NCBI GenBank assembly: GCA_034433615.1
Contig: DAOUAJ010000449.1
Coordinates: forward strand, 1-5,798
Reading direction: 5' to 3'
Origin: DAOUAJ01 sp034433615
GTDB lineage: Bacteria; Chloroflexota; Anaerolineae; DUEN01
DNA: 5,798 nt
Both the position numbers and the translations under genes were made by a program. Below the pieces are notes generated by a model that was not told where the DNA came from, did not search any database, and saw only the letters and a list, made by a program, of their open reading frames with translations. Shown in pieces: positions 1 to 5,798 of the stretch (the stretch's first letter is position 1; every line of letters begins with the position of its first letter).

Positions 1-429
1 CAGGAGACCGGCGCGATCATTCACAACAGCTCAGCGCTGGCTCAGATCTTGCTCCACCCGGAGCGTCCGGTGGAAGAGGGCCACTTGATCGGGCTGACGA
101 CGGAAAAGCTGGAACACGCGCGATCTTACATTGACCAGGTGATGGCTCGCCTGCCAGAGGCGCACATGGCGCGCCCGGACGCCGCCCAGATCGCCGATGA
201 GTTCCGCAACGCCGCGGCCCTGCTCCGGCACGCCTGCAAGCTGGGGATCGCTCGTCTACGGGCGGAAGGGGGCGAGATCGCCCGCATCCCGGCCGAGGTG
301 CGACAAGAATTGGCCGGGGAGCTGGAAGGGATCATCGCCGAGTATCGGCGGCTGTGGCTGGTCCGCAACCGGCCGGGAGGGCTATCCGATAGCGTGAGCC
401 GCTTGGAGCAACTTCTGAGCCTCTATTAG
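1..429 (+). CDS. C-terminal part of a probable GH20 beta-N-acetylhexosaminidase (5' end outside the window)
   Basis: The reading frame is open from the first base and ends at TAG 427-429, leaving 142 residues of a longer protein. The last 25 residues contain the segment LWLVRNRPGGLSDSVSRLE. A run of the form LW(L)xRNRPGGLxDSxxRL is familiar to me from the C-terminus of bacterial family 20 glycoside hydrolases, which remove terminal N-acetylhexosamine from glycans. The rest is helical and rich in Ala, Leu, Glu and Arg, as expected of the domain after the catalytic barrel. The catalytic Asp-Glu pair would lie upstream and cannot be checked. An internal TTG at 49 could be read as a start, but the frame continues upstream with no stop and sensible residues, so this is a truncated gene. 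The next plus-strand gene starts 115 bases later, so co-transcription is possible. The family call rests on one remembered motif and is moderate; the existence of the gene is secure. Confidence 0.62.
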   Translation, partial: QETGAIIHNSSALAQILLHPERPVEEGHLIGLTTEKLEHARSYIDQVMARLPEAHMARPDAAQIADEFRNAAALLRHACKLGIARLRAEGGEIARIPAEVRQELAGELEGIIAEYRRLWLVRNRPGGLSDSVSRLEQLLSLY

Positions 430-457
430 CTATTAGCTATCAGCTATTAGCTATCAG
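423..457. repeat. Tandem heptamer repeat, five copies of CTATYAG
   Basis: Five exact-length heptamers lie head to tail: CTATTAG (423-429), CTATTAG (430-436), CTATCAG (437-443), CTATTAG (444-450) and CTATCAG (451-457). The last four can also be read as two copies of a 14-base unit starting at 428 and 442. The stop codon of the upstream gene (427-429) is the end of the first copy. The array is much richer in A and T than its flanks. Short tandem heptamers between genes are known from cyanobacteria and other bacteria with large genomes. The function is unknown and the copy number probably varies by slippage. Confidence 0.9.
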
Positions 458-479
458 AAGGGCGTCGGGTGGTCTGGGG

Positions 480-530
480 TGGGGCAGGCCCGGAGGCAGG
501 TGCGGGCGCTGCCCCATGTTGTTTGGGGCA
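480..530 (+). promoter_or_regulatory. Leader with two mutually exclusive hairpins upstream of the Asp-box gene
   Basis: The segment CTGCCCCA (509-516) is fully complementary to TGGGGCAG (480-487), giving an 8-base-pair stem with a 21-base loop. Its TGCCCCA part (510-516) is also fully complementary to TGGGGCA (524-530), giving a 7-base-pair stem with a 7-base loop, TGTTGTT. The two stems share one arm and cannot form together. The downstream hairpin ends five bases before the ribosome binding site of the next gene and has no T-run after it, so it is not a typical intrinsic terminator. The arrangement resembles a leader switch, but the region is G-rich and such pairings can arise by chance. 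I recognise no known riboswitch. Pairing is seen directly; regulation is inferred. Confidence 0.35.
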
Positions 531-535
531 ACAAA

Positions 536-542
536 GAGGGAG
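536..542 (+). promoter_or_regulatory. Ribosome binding site supporting the GTG start at 545
   Basis: GAGGGAG lies just before GTG 545; its GAGG core (536-539) sits five bases from the start codon. It decides between in-frame starts at 479, 500 and 545. The GTG at 479 has no good site. The GTG at 500 has GGAGG (492-496) only three bases upstream, which is too close. The start at 545 also places the signal peptide at the very N-terminus. Confidence 0.6.
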
Positions 543-544
543 CC

Positions 545-2563
545 GTGAGTCGTATAGCCGCGATTTTGATAGTGATCTTGTGGCTGCTGAACCTGGTTCC
601 GTCCCCGACGCGCAGCGCAGTAGCGGTGGCTGATGGATGGGAGCATCTGCCAGGCCCGCTGGTGACGGGCGGGACGGTCGATGCACTGGCCGCGGCGCGG
701 ACGCCTCCGTTGACCTTCTACGCCCTGGTGGCGGCGCCAAGCGGCGAGCGTCGGCTTTTCCGTGCAAGCGAAGATCTCGCGTGGGAGCTCATGCACACGT
801 TCGCCTCGCGTCAGCGCTCGTTGGCCGTGGCCGCGGATGACCCCAATGTCGTATACGTAGGCGAAGACCAACGGCTGCGGCGATCGACGGACGGCGGCCT
901 GACGTGGACGGACGTGTTTACCCTGGGACAGGTGGTAGCCGCGCCGATGGGGGACATGGTGTACGCAGGCGGCGTCGTCGACGCGGCTTCAGTTGGCCTC
1001 AGGTGCTTCCAGACGGCGGCTATTGTGACGCGCAGCGACGACGGCGGTGTCCATTGGCGCAGCGCGGCCATCAATTGCGGCACGGAAGTGACCGCTTTAG
1101 CCGTTCATCCCACCCTTCCGGACACCCTGCTCGTCGGCATCTACAACGATGAGGACAAGCGGGGATATGTCGCCCTGAGCGAGGACGGCGGCTTGAGCTG
1201 GACCCAGGCCGATTTCCACCCGAGTTCCGTGCACCACGTCATGGAGCTGGTCTACGATGCGACCCAGCCCGAGCGCGTGTACCTGGCCTCGGAGGATGGC
1301 TTGTTGCGCAGCCTCAACGGCGGCCGGTCCTGGCACGATCTGCGTGACCCGGAGCGACAGCCGCCTTGGGCGGAGTATCGGTTGGCCGTCGACGCAGCGG
1401 GTGTGGCCTACGCGGCTGACCACCACCGTTACGGTTCTGAGCCCGCTTGGCTCTATCGGAGCGATGACGGCGGAGAGACGTGGTGGCGCGCCCTGGAGCC
1501 GCTCCCAGCAGGCTGCGGAGATCTGCTGGCCAATCCGATTCAACCTGGCCTGCTGTACGCGGGCTTCCAGGAGTATGGCGTGTACCGCAGCGACACAGGG
1601 GGGAGCCATTGGGAGGAACGCAACGAAGGGCTCGAGACGCTCCCGGAGGTTCACGCCATCGCCTTTGACCCGCGACGAGCCGGGACAATCTACGTGGGTG
1701 TGACCCGGCCTCGGGGAGGGATCTTCCGTAGCGAGGATGGCGGGCAGACGTGGCAGCAGATGATCCGAAACACGCCGATCTACGCCATAGCGCTGGATCC
1801 TGCTGGGACCGGCTACGGCATCGCTGGTGGGCCGGATGGGCTTATCATGACGGATGGGGAGCGTTGGTGGGAGGCCTACCCAGGCTTCGACCGCCCTTAC
1901 ACGATCTACGATGTGACGATCGGCCCTCAAGGCATGAGCTCGGCAGTGGCCGTCGGTGGTGAAAAAGGTCAGGGGTGGGCGCTTCGTTACGTGATCCCGT
2001 CGGACGAGGGGCAGATGCCCTATTGGCAACAGGTGCCCATAGCGGACTCCGTCTACGCCTACGCGATTGCGCGCCATCCCAAAGATCCGGCGATATTGTA
2101 TGTGGGCGGCACCGACCGATATCGAAACGCGTCCGTCTATCGCAGCGCCGACGGTGGCGTCACTTGGGAGGAGATCGCTGAACTGTACCTGTGGGATATA
2201 GACGCCGTGGCAGTGGATCCCATTTCTGGTAACGCCGTTTATGCTGGCAGTTCCTATTATGGCCTGCATCGAAGCGTAGATGGTGGAGAGACATGGACGC
2301 GTTGGGACGAGGGGCTTGATACCACCGCTTCGGGCCTGGTGCGCGCGTTGCTGGTTGATTCGGTGAGCGTAGTGTATGCGGGCACTCTTGGCGGCCTGTA
2401 CCGGCGTGGCCCGCAAGAGGCCAGATGGGGCCTATGGGGGCTGGAAGATCGCCACGTCTATGAGCTCGCGCGGTCAGACGACATGGTGTGGGCAGGGACG
2501 GATGCCGGGCTGTGGCGGCGGCCACTGCCACTGTTTCGACAACGGTTCCCCTGGGTGGGGTAG
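545..2563 (+). CDS. Secreted Asp-box (BNR-like) beta-propeller protein, function unknown
   Basis: This gene encodes 672 residues from GTG 545. Residues 1-25 form a signal peptide: SR, then a hydrophobic run from Ile4 to Leu17, then a polar stretch and likely cleavage near SAVAVA. The remainder is built from Asp-box units (S-x-D-x-G-x-x-W). Clear copies end at Trp121, 171, 219, 263 (Asn replaces Asp), 313, 356, 403, 541 and 584. Weaker copies end near Trp80, 442, 494 and 628. The spacing of 39-52 residues is one blade each, and a last half-blade follows, so about 14 blades or two seven-bladed propellers would fit. Asp boxes are structural turns in sialidases, sortilin-like and GH74 proteins and do not identify an enzyme. 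I see no sialidase arginine triad or GH74 catalytic signature, so binding or scaffolding outside the membrane is as likely as catalysis. No C-terminal anchor is visible. It may be co-transcribed with the upstream glycosidase. Confidence 0.88.
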   Translation: MSRIAAILIVILWLLNLVPSPTRSAVAVADGWEHLPGPLVTGGTVDALAAARTPPLTFYALVAAPSGERRLFRASEDLAWELMHTFASRQRSLAVAADDPNVVYVGEDQRLRRSTDGGLTWTDVFTLGQVVAAPMGDMVYAGGVVDAASVGLRCFQTAAIVTRSDDGGVHWRSAAINCGTEVTALAVHPTLPDTLLVGIYNDEDKRGYVALSEDGGLSWTQADFHPSSVHHVMELVYDATQPERVYLASEDGLLRSLNGGRSWHDLRDPERQPPWAEYRLAVDAAGVAYAADHHRYGSEPAWLYRSDDGGETWWRALEPLPAGCGDLLANPIQPGLLYAGFQEYGVYRSDTGGSHWEERNEGLETLPEVHAIAFDPRRAGTIYVGVTRPRGGIFRSEDGGQTWQQMIRNTPIYAIALDPAGTGYGIAGGPDGLIMTDGERWWEAYPGFDRPYTIYDVTIGPQGMSSAVAVGGEKGQGWALRYVIPSDEGQMPYWQQVPIADSVYAYAIARHPKDPAILYVGGTDRYRNASVYRSADGGVTWEEIAELYLWDIDAVAVDPISGNAVYAGSSYYGLHRSVDGGETWTRWDEGLDTTASGLVRALLVDSVSVVYAGTLGGLYRRGPQEARWGLWGLEDRHVYELARSDDMVWAGTDAGLWRRPLPLFRQRFPWVG

Positions 2564-2597
2564 TGATGGATAAACCGCTAGCTACTTTTTGGCAAGA

Positions 2598-2819
2598 CTG
2601 GTCCCACGGGCGGAACCACTCCAGTTCGGCCGCCTCCTTACCCTAGAACCCTTCCAGATCTTCCGCGGCATATCGGGCTATGGCCTCCCAATTCCGGATA
2701 CGTGCCTGGGCCACTGACTCCGGCGATGGGAAGAAGACTTCACCTTCCAAGAATTGCCGTTCAGCCCTTCTGGTTTCACCGCTGTCAACCTTGGCTCGCT
2801 TACTATATAGTTCACTCAT
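2598..2819 (-). pseudogene. acs: Broken 5' end of an acetyl-CoA synthetase gene
   Basis: From ATG 2819 the minus strand encodes 58 residues (MSELYSKRAKVDSGETRR...EDLEGF) and then TAG at 2645-2643. The frame continues past the stop as GKEAAELEWFRPWDQ. Together these match the N-terminal domain of AMP-forming acetyl-CoA synthetase, which makes acetyl-CoA from acetate, ATP and CoA. The family typically has FPPP-like residues, a D(P)EGFW motif, then LxWFxPWD. The TAG stands exactly where the Trp of EGFW is expected, so one G-to-A change of TGG explains it. After PWDQ the similarity ends and the frame enters the antisense of the neighbouring gene, so the adenylation domain of a roughly 650-residue enzyme is absent. 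Both nonsense mutation and truncation point to a dead gene. The 58-residue product could still be translated but lacks every catalytic motif. Assignment is from remembered family features. Confidence 0.75.
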
Positions 2820-3188
2820 TTGATCCCTCCACATAAAGAAAATAGGAATGAAATGGGAAGCTCCCCCTCTTCACCCAACTGAAGGATAAATGATGCACTT
2901 AATGAGGTTAAACTCAGGGGAACACACTTTTCAGGGGAGGCTTTGCCTCGTTGATGTGGCAACAATGACACACGGAGGAAAAACCTCAGCCAGCAGTGCA
3001 GGTGATCAGGAAGGGACGAGGCTAGATGGATAACCGTGATCATTTTAATACAAAAAGCGAACGATGACAAATCCGCCTTTTGCGTTGATGAAGGTCCAGC
3101 TACCGGCTACTTGCTATCTATCGGCCTTCAGGACATCATCGAATTCGGCTTCTTTCTTAAAAATCCTGCTCTTTTCGCCCTCCCATCG
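2820..3188. other. Intergenic region between the divergent acs remnant and the dnaE promoter, no convincing gene
   Basis: Composition is more AT-rich than the genes on either side. Short open frames exist on both strands (for example 2816-3070 minus and 3036-3248 plus), but they lack convincing ribosome binding sites and recognisable motifs. Visible small elements are: a perfect inverted repeat GAGGC-TTT-GCCTC (2937-2949); an imperfect hairpin with arms 2854-2860 and 2869-2877; a direct repeat TCAGGGGA at 2914-2921 and 2931-2938, 17 bases apart; and GTGATCA at 3002-3008 and 3036-3042, 34 bases apart. The former acs promoter should lie here on the minus strand, but I cannot identify a -35/-10 pair. 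None of these elements has an assigned role. Confidence 0.6.
2825..2830 (-). promoter_or_regulatory. Ribosome binding site of the acs remnant
   Basis: Read on the minus strand this is GGAGGG, five bases before ATG 2819. It picks that start over an in-frame ATG at 2834, which would place this site inside the coding region. An intact site in front of a broken gene suggests recent decay. Confidence 0.65.
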
Positions 3189-3217
3189 TTAGCGCAGCCC
3201 GTGGACTGTGGTATAAT
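3189..3217 (+). promoter_or_regulatory. Probable sigma70-type extended -10 promoter of dnaE
   Basis: TATAAT at 3212-3217 is a perfect -10 hexamer, preceded by TG at 3209-3210, giving the extended -10 form TGGTATAAT. A weak -35 candidate, TTAGCG (3189-3194), lies 17 bases upstream; an extended -10 can work with a poor -35. Transcription would begin near 3224, leaving a leader of about 70 bases before the dnaE ATG. Confidence 0.75.
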
Positions 3218-3232
3218 CCGTTGGCGGGTAAA

Positions 3233-3246
3233 CGAACGTTTGTTCT
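3233..3246 (+). promoter_or_regulatory. LexA-like operator (SOS box of the Gram-positive type) in the dnaE leader
   Basis: CGAACGTTTGTTCT matches the Gram-positive LexA box CGAAC-N4-GTTCG at nine of the ten fixed positions; only the last base differs. It lies about 9-22 bases after the predicted transcription start, where a bound repressor would block early transcription. From memory, LexA of the Chloroflexota genus Dehalococcoides recognises this type of box, which fits the suspected host. By a simple estimate, a match this good is expected about 0.2 times by chance in a window of this size and far less often within one promoter. Function is inferred from position and sequence only. Confidence 0.5.
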
Positions 3247-3283
3247 GATCCTTTCTGCCATGTTTCACGTTTTACGCTACCAC

Positions 3284-3287
3284 GGAG
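3284..3287 (+). promoter_or_regulatory. Ribosome binding site of dnaE
   Basis: GGAG lies six bases before ATG 3294. It supports that start, which also gives the N-terminus expected for the PHP domain (FVHLHVHSEFS). Confidence 0.7.
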
Positions 3288-3293
3288 TCACCG

Positions 3294-5798
3294 ATGTCTT
3301 CGGATTTCGTCCATCTTCACGTCCACAGCGAGTTCTCCTTGTTAGACGGGCTCAGCCGCATACCGGAGTTGACCAACCGGGCCAAAGAGCTGGGCATGAC
3401 CGCCCTGGCCCTCACCGATCACGGCGCGATGTACGCGACGATTGACTTCTACCGCACCTGCAAAAAGGTCGGTCTCAAGCCCATCATCGGCGTGGAGGCG
3501 TACCTGGCCGAGCGACGCATGACCGATCGCGACCCGCAGATTGACAGCAAGCGCTATCATCTGCTCCTGCTGGCCCAGAACCAGGTCGGCTACCAAAACT
3601 TGCTCAAGATCTGCACGGCGGCTCAGATTGAGGGGTTCTATTACCGGCCGCGCATTGACCGGGAGTTCCTGGCCGCCCACTCTGAGGGACTGATCTGCAC
3701 CTCCGGCTGCACAGCCTCGGAAATCCCCCGCCTGCTGGAGCAAGGGCGAGAAGAGGAGGCGTTGCGCCGTCTAAGCTGGTATCGGGACGTCTTTGGTCCT
3801 GAGCGTTACTTTCTGGAACTGCAAGAGCACGACATCCCCTGGCTGCGTCAGCTCAACGGCCGGTTAGAAGAGTTTAGCCGGAAGTTCGGCCTCAAACTCA
3901 TCGCCACCAACGACGTTCACTACGTCTACCCTGAGCAATTCCAGGCCCACGACGTCCTGCTTTGCATCCAGACGGGCTCCCTGGTCCGCCAGCAAGATCG
4001 CCTGCGCATGAGCGATGGTAGCTACCATCTGCGCTCGCCCGAGGAAATGGCGCAATTATTCAGCCAGGTACCGGAAGCGCTCAGGAACACCCGTCTCATC
4101 GCTGAGATGTGTGAGGTGGACCTGGACCCCAAAGGGTATCATCTGCCCATCTTCGACGTGCCCGCAGGATTCACGCCTGAAACCTATCTGCGCCATCTGG
4201 TGGACGAGGGGATCCGCCGTCGCTATGGCCAACGGGCCAACGATCCGGCCGTCCAGGCTCGCAAGGAGTATGAGCTGGGCATCATCCACCAGATGGGGTT
4301 CGACACCTACTTCCTCATCGTCTGGGACCTGTGCCAGGCGGCCCAGGAGCGGGGGATCTGGTGGAACGTGCGCGGCTCCGGCGCCGGCTCCATCGTCGCC
4401 TACGCGGTCGGCATCACCAACCTGGACCCGTTGCAGCACAATTTGATCTTCGAGCGCTTCCTCAACCCCGGCCGCATCTCCATGCCCGACATTGACCTGG
4501 ACTTCCCCGATGATCGCCGGGCGGAGATGATCGAGTACACCATCCAAAAGTACGGGCACGAGAACGTGGCCCAGATCATCACCTTCGGGACGATGGGGGC
4601 GCGTGCGGCTGTGCGCGACGTCGGCCGGGCATTGGACATCCCGCTATCTGAGGTGGATCGGGTGGCCAAGCTGATCCCGGCCATCCCCGGCAAGCCCGTC
4701 ACCATCCAGGAGGCACTGGAGCAGGTGCCCGACCTGCGTGCCCTCTACGAGAGCGTGGACTATTTGCGGAATCTGCTGGACACGGCGATGCAACTGGAGG
4801 GGGTGGCTCGTCATGCCTCCACCCATGCGGCTGGCGTCATCATCTCGGACAGGCCGCTGGTGGAATATCTGCCGCTGCACCGCCCCACCAAAGGGGATGA
4901 TGAGGACGGCATTGGCATTGTGACCCAGTGGGACATGAACATCTGCGAGGCGATGGGGCTGCTGAAGATTGACTTTCTGGGGCTGTCCACCCTCACCATC
5001 ATGCGCCAGGCGTGTGAGCTGATCCGGCAACGGCACGGCGTGGAGTTCGATCTGAACAACATCCCCGTGGACGATCCGAAGGCGTTCGAGTTGCTCACAC
5101 GCGGCGACGTGGCCGGGGTGTTCCAGGTGGAAGGTCAGGGCATGCGGCGGATGTTGATGGACATGCGGCCGACCAAATTTGAACATATCGTCGCCGCCAT
5201 CTCGCTGTTCCGCCCTGGGCCGATGGAGTACATCCCGGCGTATATCCGCCGTATGCACGGCCAAGAGGAGGTCACTTATCGCCACCCGGCGCTGGAGCCG
5301 ATCCTGGCGGAGACGTACGGGATCGCCGTTTATCAGGAGCAACTGATCCGCATAGCTACCGACCTGGCTGGCTACTCGCCGGGCGAGGCTGACCTGGTGC
5401 GCCGCGCGGTAGGGAAGAAGGAGCAGAAGGAGCTCCTCCGGCACCGTGAGACCTTCGTGGTCGGTGCCGTGGAGCGGGGCATTCCAGAAAAGGTCGCTAA
5501 CGAAATCTTCGATGACATTGAATACTTTGCCCGCTACGGCTTCAATAAATGTTTGCCTGGCGATGTGGAGGTGATAGATGGAAGCACGGGGCGGCTGGTG
5601 AAGTTGGAGGATCTCTACAGCGGTGCTGCGCAGATAGGGCAAACGGTGACCTGCAACACCAAGACGCTCAAGCTGGAGACGAACGATGTCGCCGCTGTGC
5701 TGAGCAATGGCGTTAAGCCGGTCTTCCGGCTGACTTCAGCGCTGGGTAGGCAGATCGAAGCTACGGCCAACCACCCGTTCTACACTTTCCGGGGCTGG
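3294..5798 (+). CDS. dnaE: DNA polymerase III alpha subunit, intein-interrupted, 3' end outside the window
   Basis: The frame is open for 835 codons from ATG 3294 to the last base. The first 752 residues are polymerase; an intein follows from Cys753. DnaE is the catalytic core of the replicative polymerase III. The N-terminal PHP domain (about 1-280) starts FVHLHVHSEFSLLDG. Its likely metal ligands are His9, His11, Asp18, His43, Glu68, His89, Cys139, Asp207 and His209. All appear present, unlike E. coli, so proofreading by this domain is possible as in Thermus. In the palm, the RGSGAGS loop is followed by MPDIDLDF, with catalytic Asp401 and Asp403; the third carboxylate is Asp560 in KIDFLGLSTL. 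Further conserved segments are GVARHASTHAAG, RPGPMEYIP and FARYGFNK. The C-terminal beta-binding and OB regions of a roughly 1150-residue protein are not in view. The sequence resembles replicative DnaE1 more than PolC. The gene has its own promoter with a LexA-like box. Confidence 0.96.
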   Translation, partial: MSSDFVHLHVHSEFSLLDGLSRIPELTNRAKELGMTALALTDHGAMYATIDFYRTCKKVGLKPIIGVEAYLAERRMTDRDPQIDSKRYHLLLLAQNQVGYQNLLKICTAAQIEGFYYRPRIDREFLAAHSEGLICTSGCTASEIPRLLEQGREEEALRRLSWYRDVFGPERYFLELQEHDIPWLRQLNGRLEEFSRKFGLKLIATNDVHYVYPEQFQAHDVLLCIQTGSLVRQQDRLRMSDGSYHLRSPEEMAQLFSQVPEALRNTRLIAEMCEVDLDPKGYHLPIFDVPAGFTPETYLRHLVDEGIRRRYGQRANDPAVQARKEYELGIIHQMGFDTYFLIVWDLCQAAQERGIWWNVRGSGAGSIVAYAVGITNLDPLQHNLIFERFLNPGRISMPDIDLDFPDDRRAEMIEYTIQKYGHENVAQIITFGTMGARAAVRDVGRALDIPLSEVDRVAKLIPAIPGKPVTIQEALEQVPDLRALYESVDYLRNLLDTAMQLEGVARHASTHAAGVIISDRPLVEYLPLHRPTKGDDEDGIGIVTQWDMNICEAMGLLKIDFLGLSTLTIMRQACELIRQRHGVEFDLNNIPVDDPKAFELLTRGDVAGVFQVEGQGMRRMLMDMRPTKFEHIVAAISLFRPGPMEYIPAYIRRMHGQEEVTYRHPALEPILAETYGIAVYQEQLIRIATDLAGYSPGEADLVRRAVGKKEQKELLRHRETFVVGAVERGIPEKVANEIFDDIEYFARYGFNKCLPGDVEVIDGSTGRLVKLEDLYSGAAQIGQTVTCNTKTLKLETNDVAAVLSNGVKPVFRLTSALGRQIEATANHPFYTFRGW
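5550..5798 (+). other. N-terminal part of an intein inserted in DnaE
   Basis: After the polymerase motif GFNK the protein continues CLPGDVEVIDGSTGRLVKLE instead of the expected SHAAxYA. This is intein block A: a Cys1 nucleophile followed by LPGD and a short beta-rich stretch. Block B follows at residues 821-830 (GRQIEATANH), with Thr824 and His827 forming the TxxH motif that assists the first acyl shift, and then PFYTF. Eighty-three residues are visible. The endonuclease or linker region and the C-terminal blocks (His-Asn) lie beyond the window, so it cannot be told whether this is a mini-intein, a homing intein or a split intein. The next extein residue should be Ser. The insertion point is four residues downstream of the well-known cyanobacterial split DnaE intein (before Cys in the CFNKSH segment), so it is a different site. 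Confidence 0.93.

Noticed and set aside
423..457. CRISPR array
   Set aside because: The repeats are seven bases long and directly adjacent, with no spacers.
479..544. GTG 479 as start of the Asp-box gene
   Set aside because: It would add 22 residues before the signal peptide and has no suitable ribosome binding site; GTG 545 has both.
1097..2416. Long open frame (439 codons) antisense to the Asp-box gene
   Set aside because: It lies wholly opposite a well-supported gene, has no recognisable motif, and long antisense frames are common in GC-rich coding DNA.
2643..2645. TAG in the acs remnant as a recoded codon
   Set aside because: The gene is also truncated soon after, so readthrough could not give a working enzyme; a nonsense mutation is simpler.
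2937..2949. GAGGC-TTT-GCCTC as an intrinsic terminator
   Set aside because: The stem is only five base pairs and no T-run follows on either strand.
2816..3070. Short minus-strand open frame of 84 codons upstream of the acs remnant
   Set aside because: It runs through the acs ribosome binding site in another frame, and its residues show no domain or clear signal peptide.
3036..3248. Short plus-strand open frame of 70 codons upstream of dnaE
   Set aside because: It starts with GTG without a clear ribosome binding site, overlaps the dnaE promoter and operator, and has no recognisable motif.
4056..4559. Open frame of 167 codons antisense to dnaE
   Set aside because: It mirrors the dnaE palm region, including the catalytic aspartates, with no independent support.
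4644..5642. Open frame of 332 codons antisense to dnaE
   Set aside because: The plus strand here encodes unmistakable DnaE motifs and the intein start; the antisense translation shows no family pattern.
5550..5798. Cyanobacterial-type split DnaE intein
   Set aside because: The junction is after GFNK, not before the Cys of CFNKSH, so the insertion site differs; splitting by itself cannot be excluded.

Overview
The window looks like chromosomal DNA from a GC-rich bacterium. A member of the Chloroflexota is my best guess. The clues are GTG start use, short heptamer repeats between genes, a secreted Asp-box propeller protein beside a probable GH20 glycosidase, an intein in dnaE, and a LexA-type operator of the Gram-positive kind, which to my knowledge is also used in Dehalococcoides. 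The phylum is inferred; no marker here settles it.

Layout, left to right. Bases 1-429 are the 3' end of a plus-strand gene, probably a GH20 beta-N-acetylhexosaminidase. Bases 423-457 hold five tandem copies of CTATYAG, the first containing the stop codon of that gene. Bases 480-530 can fold into two mutually exclusive hairpins just upstream of a secreted protein (545-2563). That protein has a signal peptide and about 13 Asp-box-like units, enough for two seven-bladed beta-propellers. On the minus strand, 2598-2819 is the broken 5' end of an acetyl-CoA synthetase gene. It keeps a good ribosome binding site and start, has one nonsense codon where Trp is expected, and stops matching the family after about 73 codons. 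Bases 2820-3188 contain no convincing gene.

A compact control region precedes dnaE: an extended -10 promoter (3209-3217), a LexA-like operator in the leader (3233-3246) and a Shine-Dalgarno site (3284-3287). dnaE (3294 to the end of the window) encodes the alpha subunit of replicative DNA polymerase III, with an apparently complete PHP metal site and all three polymerase aspartates. At codon 753 the polymerase is interrupted after the conserved Gly-Phe-Asn-Lys by an intein that begins with Cys and reaches its block B (TxxH) before the window ends.

The genes do not form one pathway. The first two may belong to a locus for extracellular glycan or cell-surface functions. The acs remnant marks a site of gene decay and rearrangement. 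dnaE is a separate transcription unit. The most interesting points are the dnaE intein, the possible SOS-type control of dnaE, and the acs remnant.
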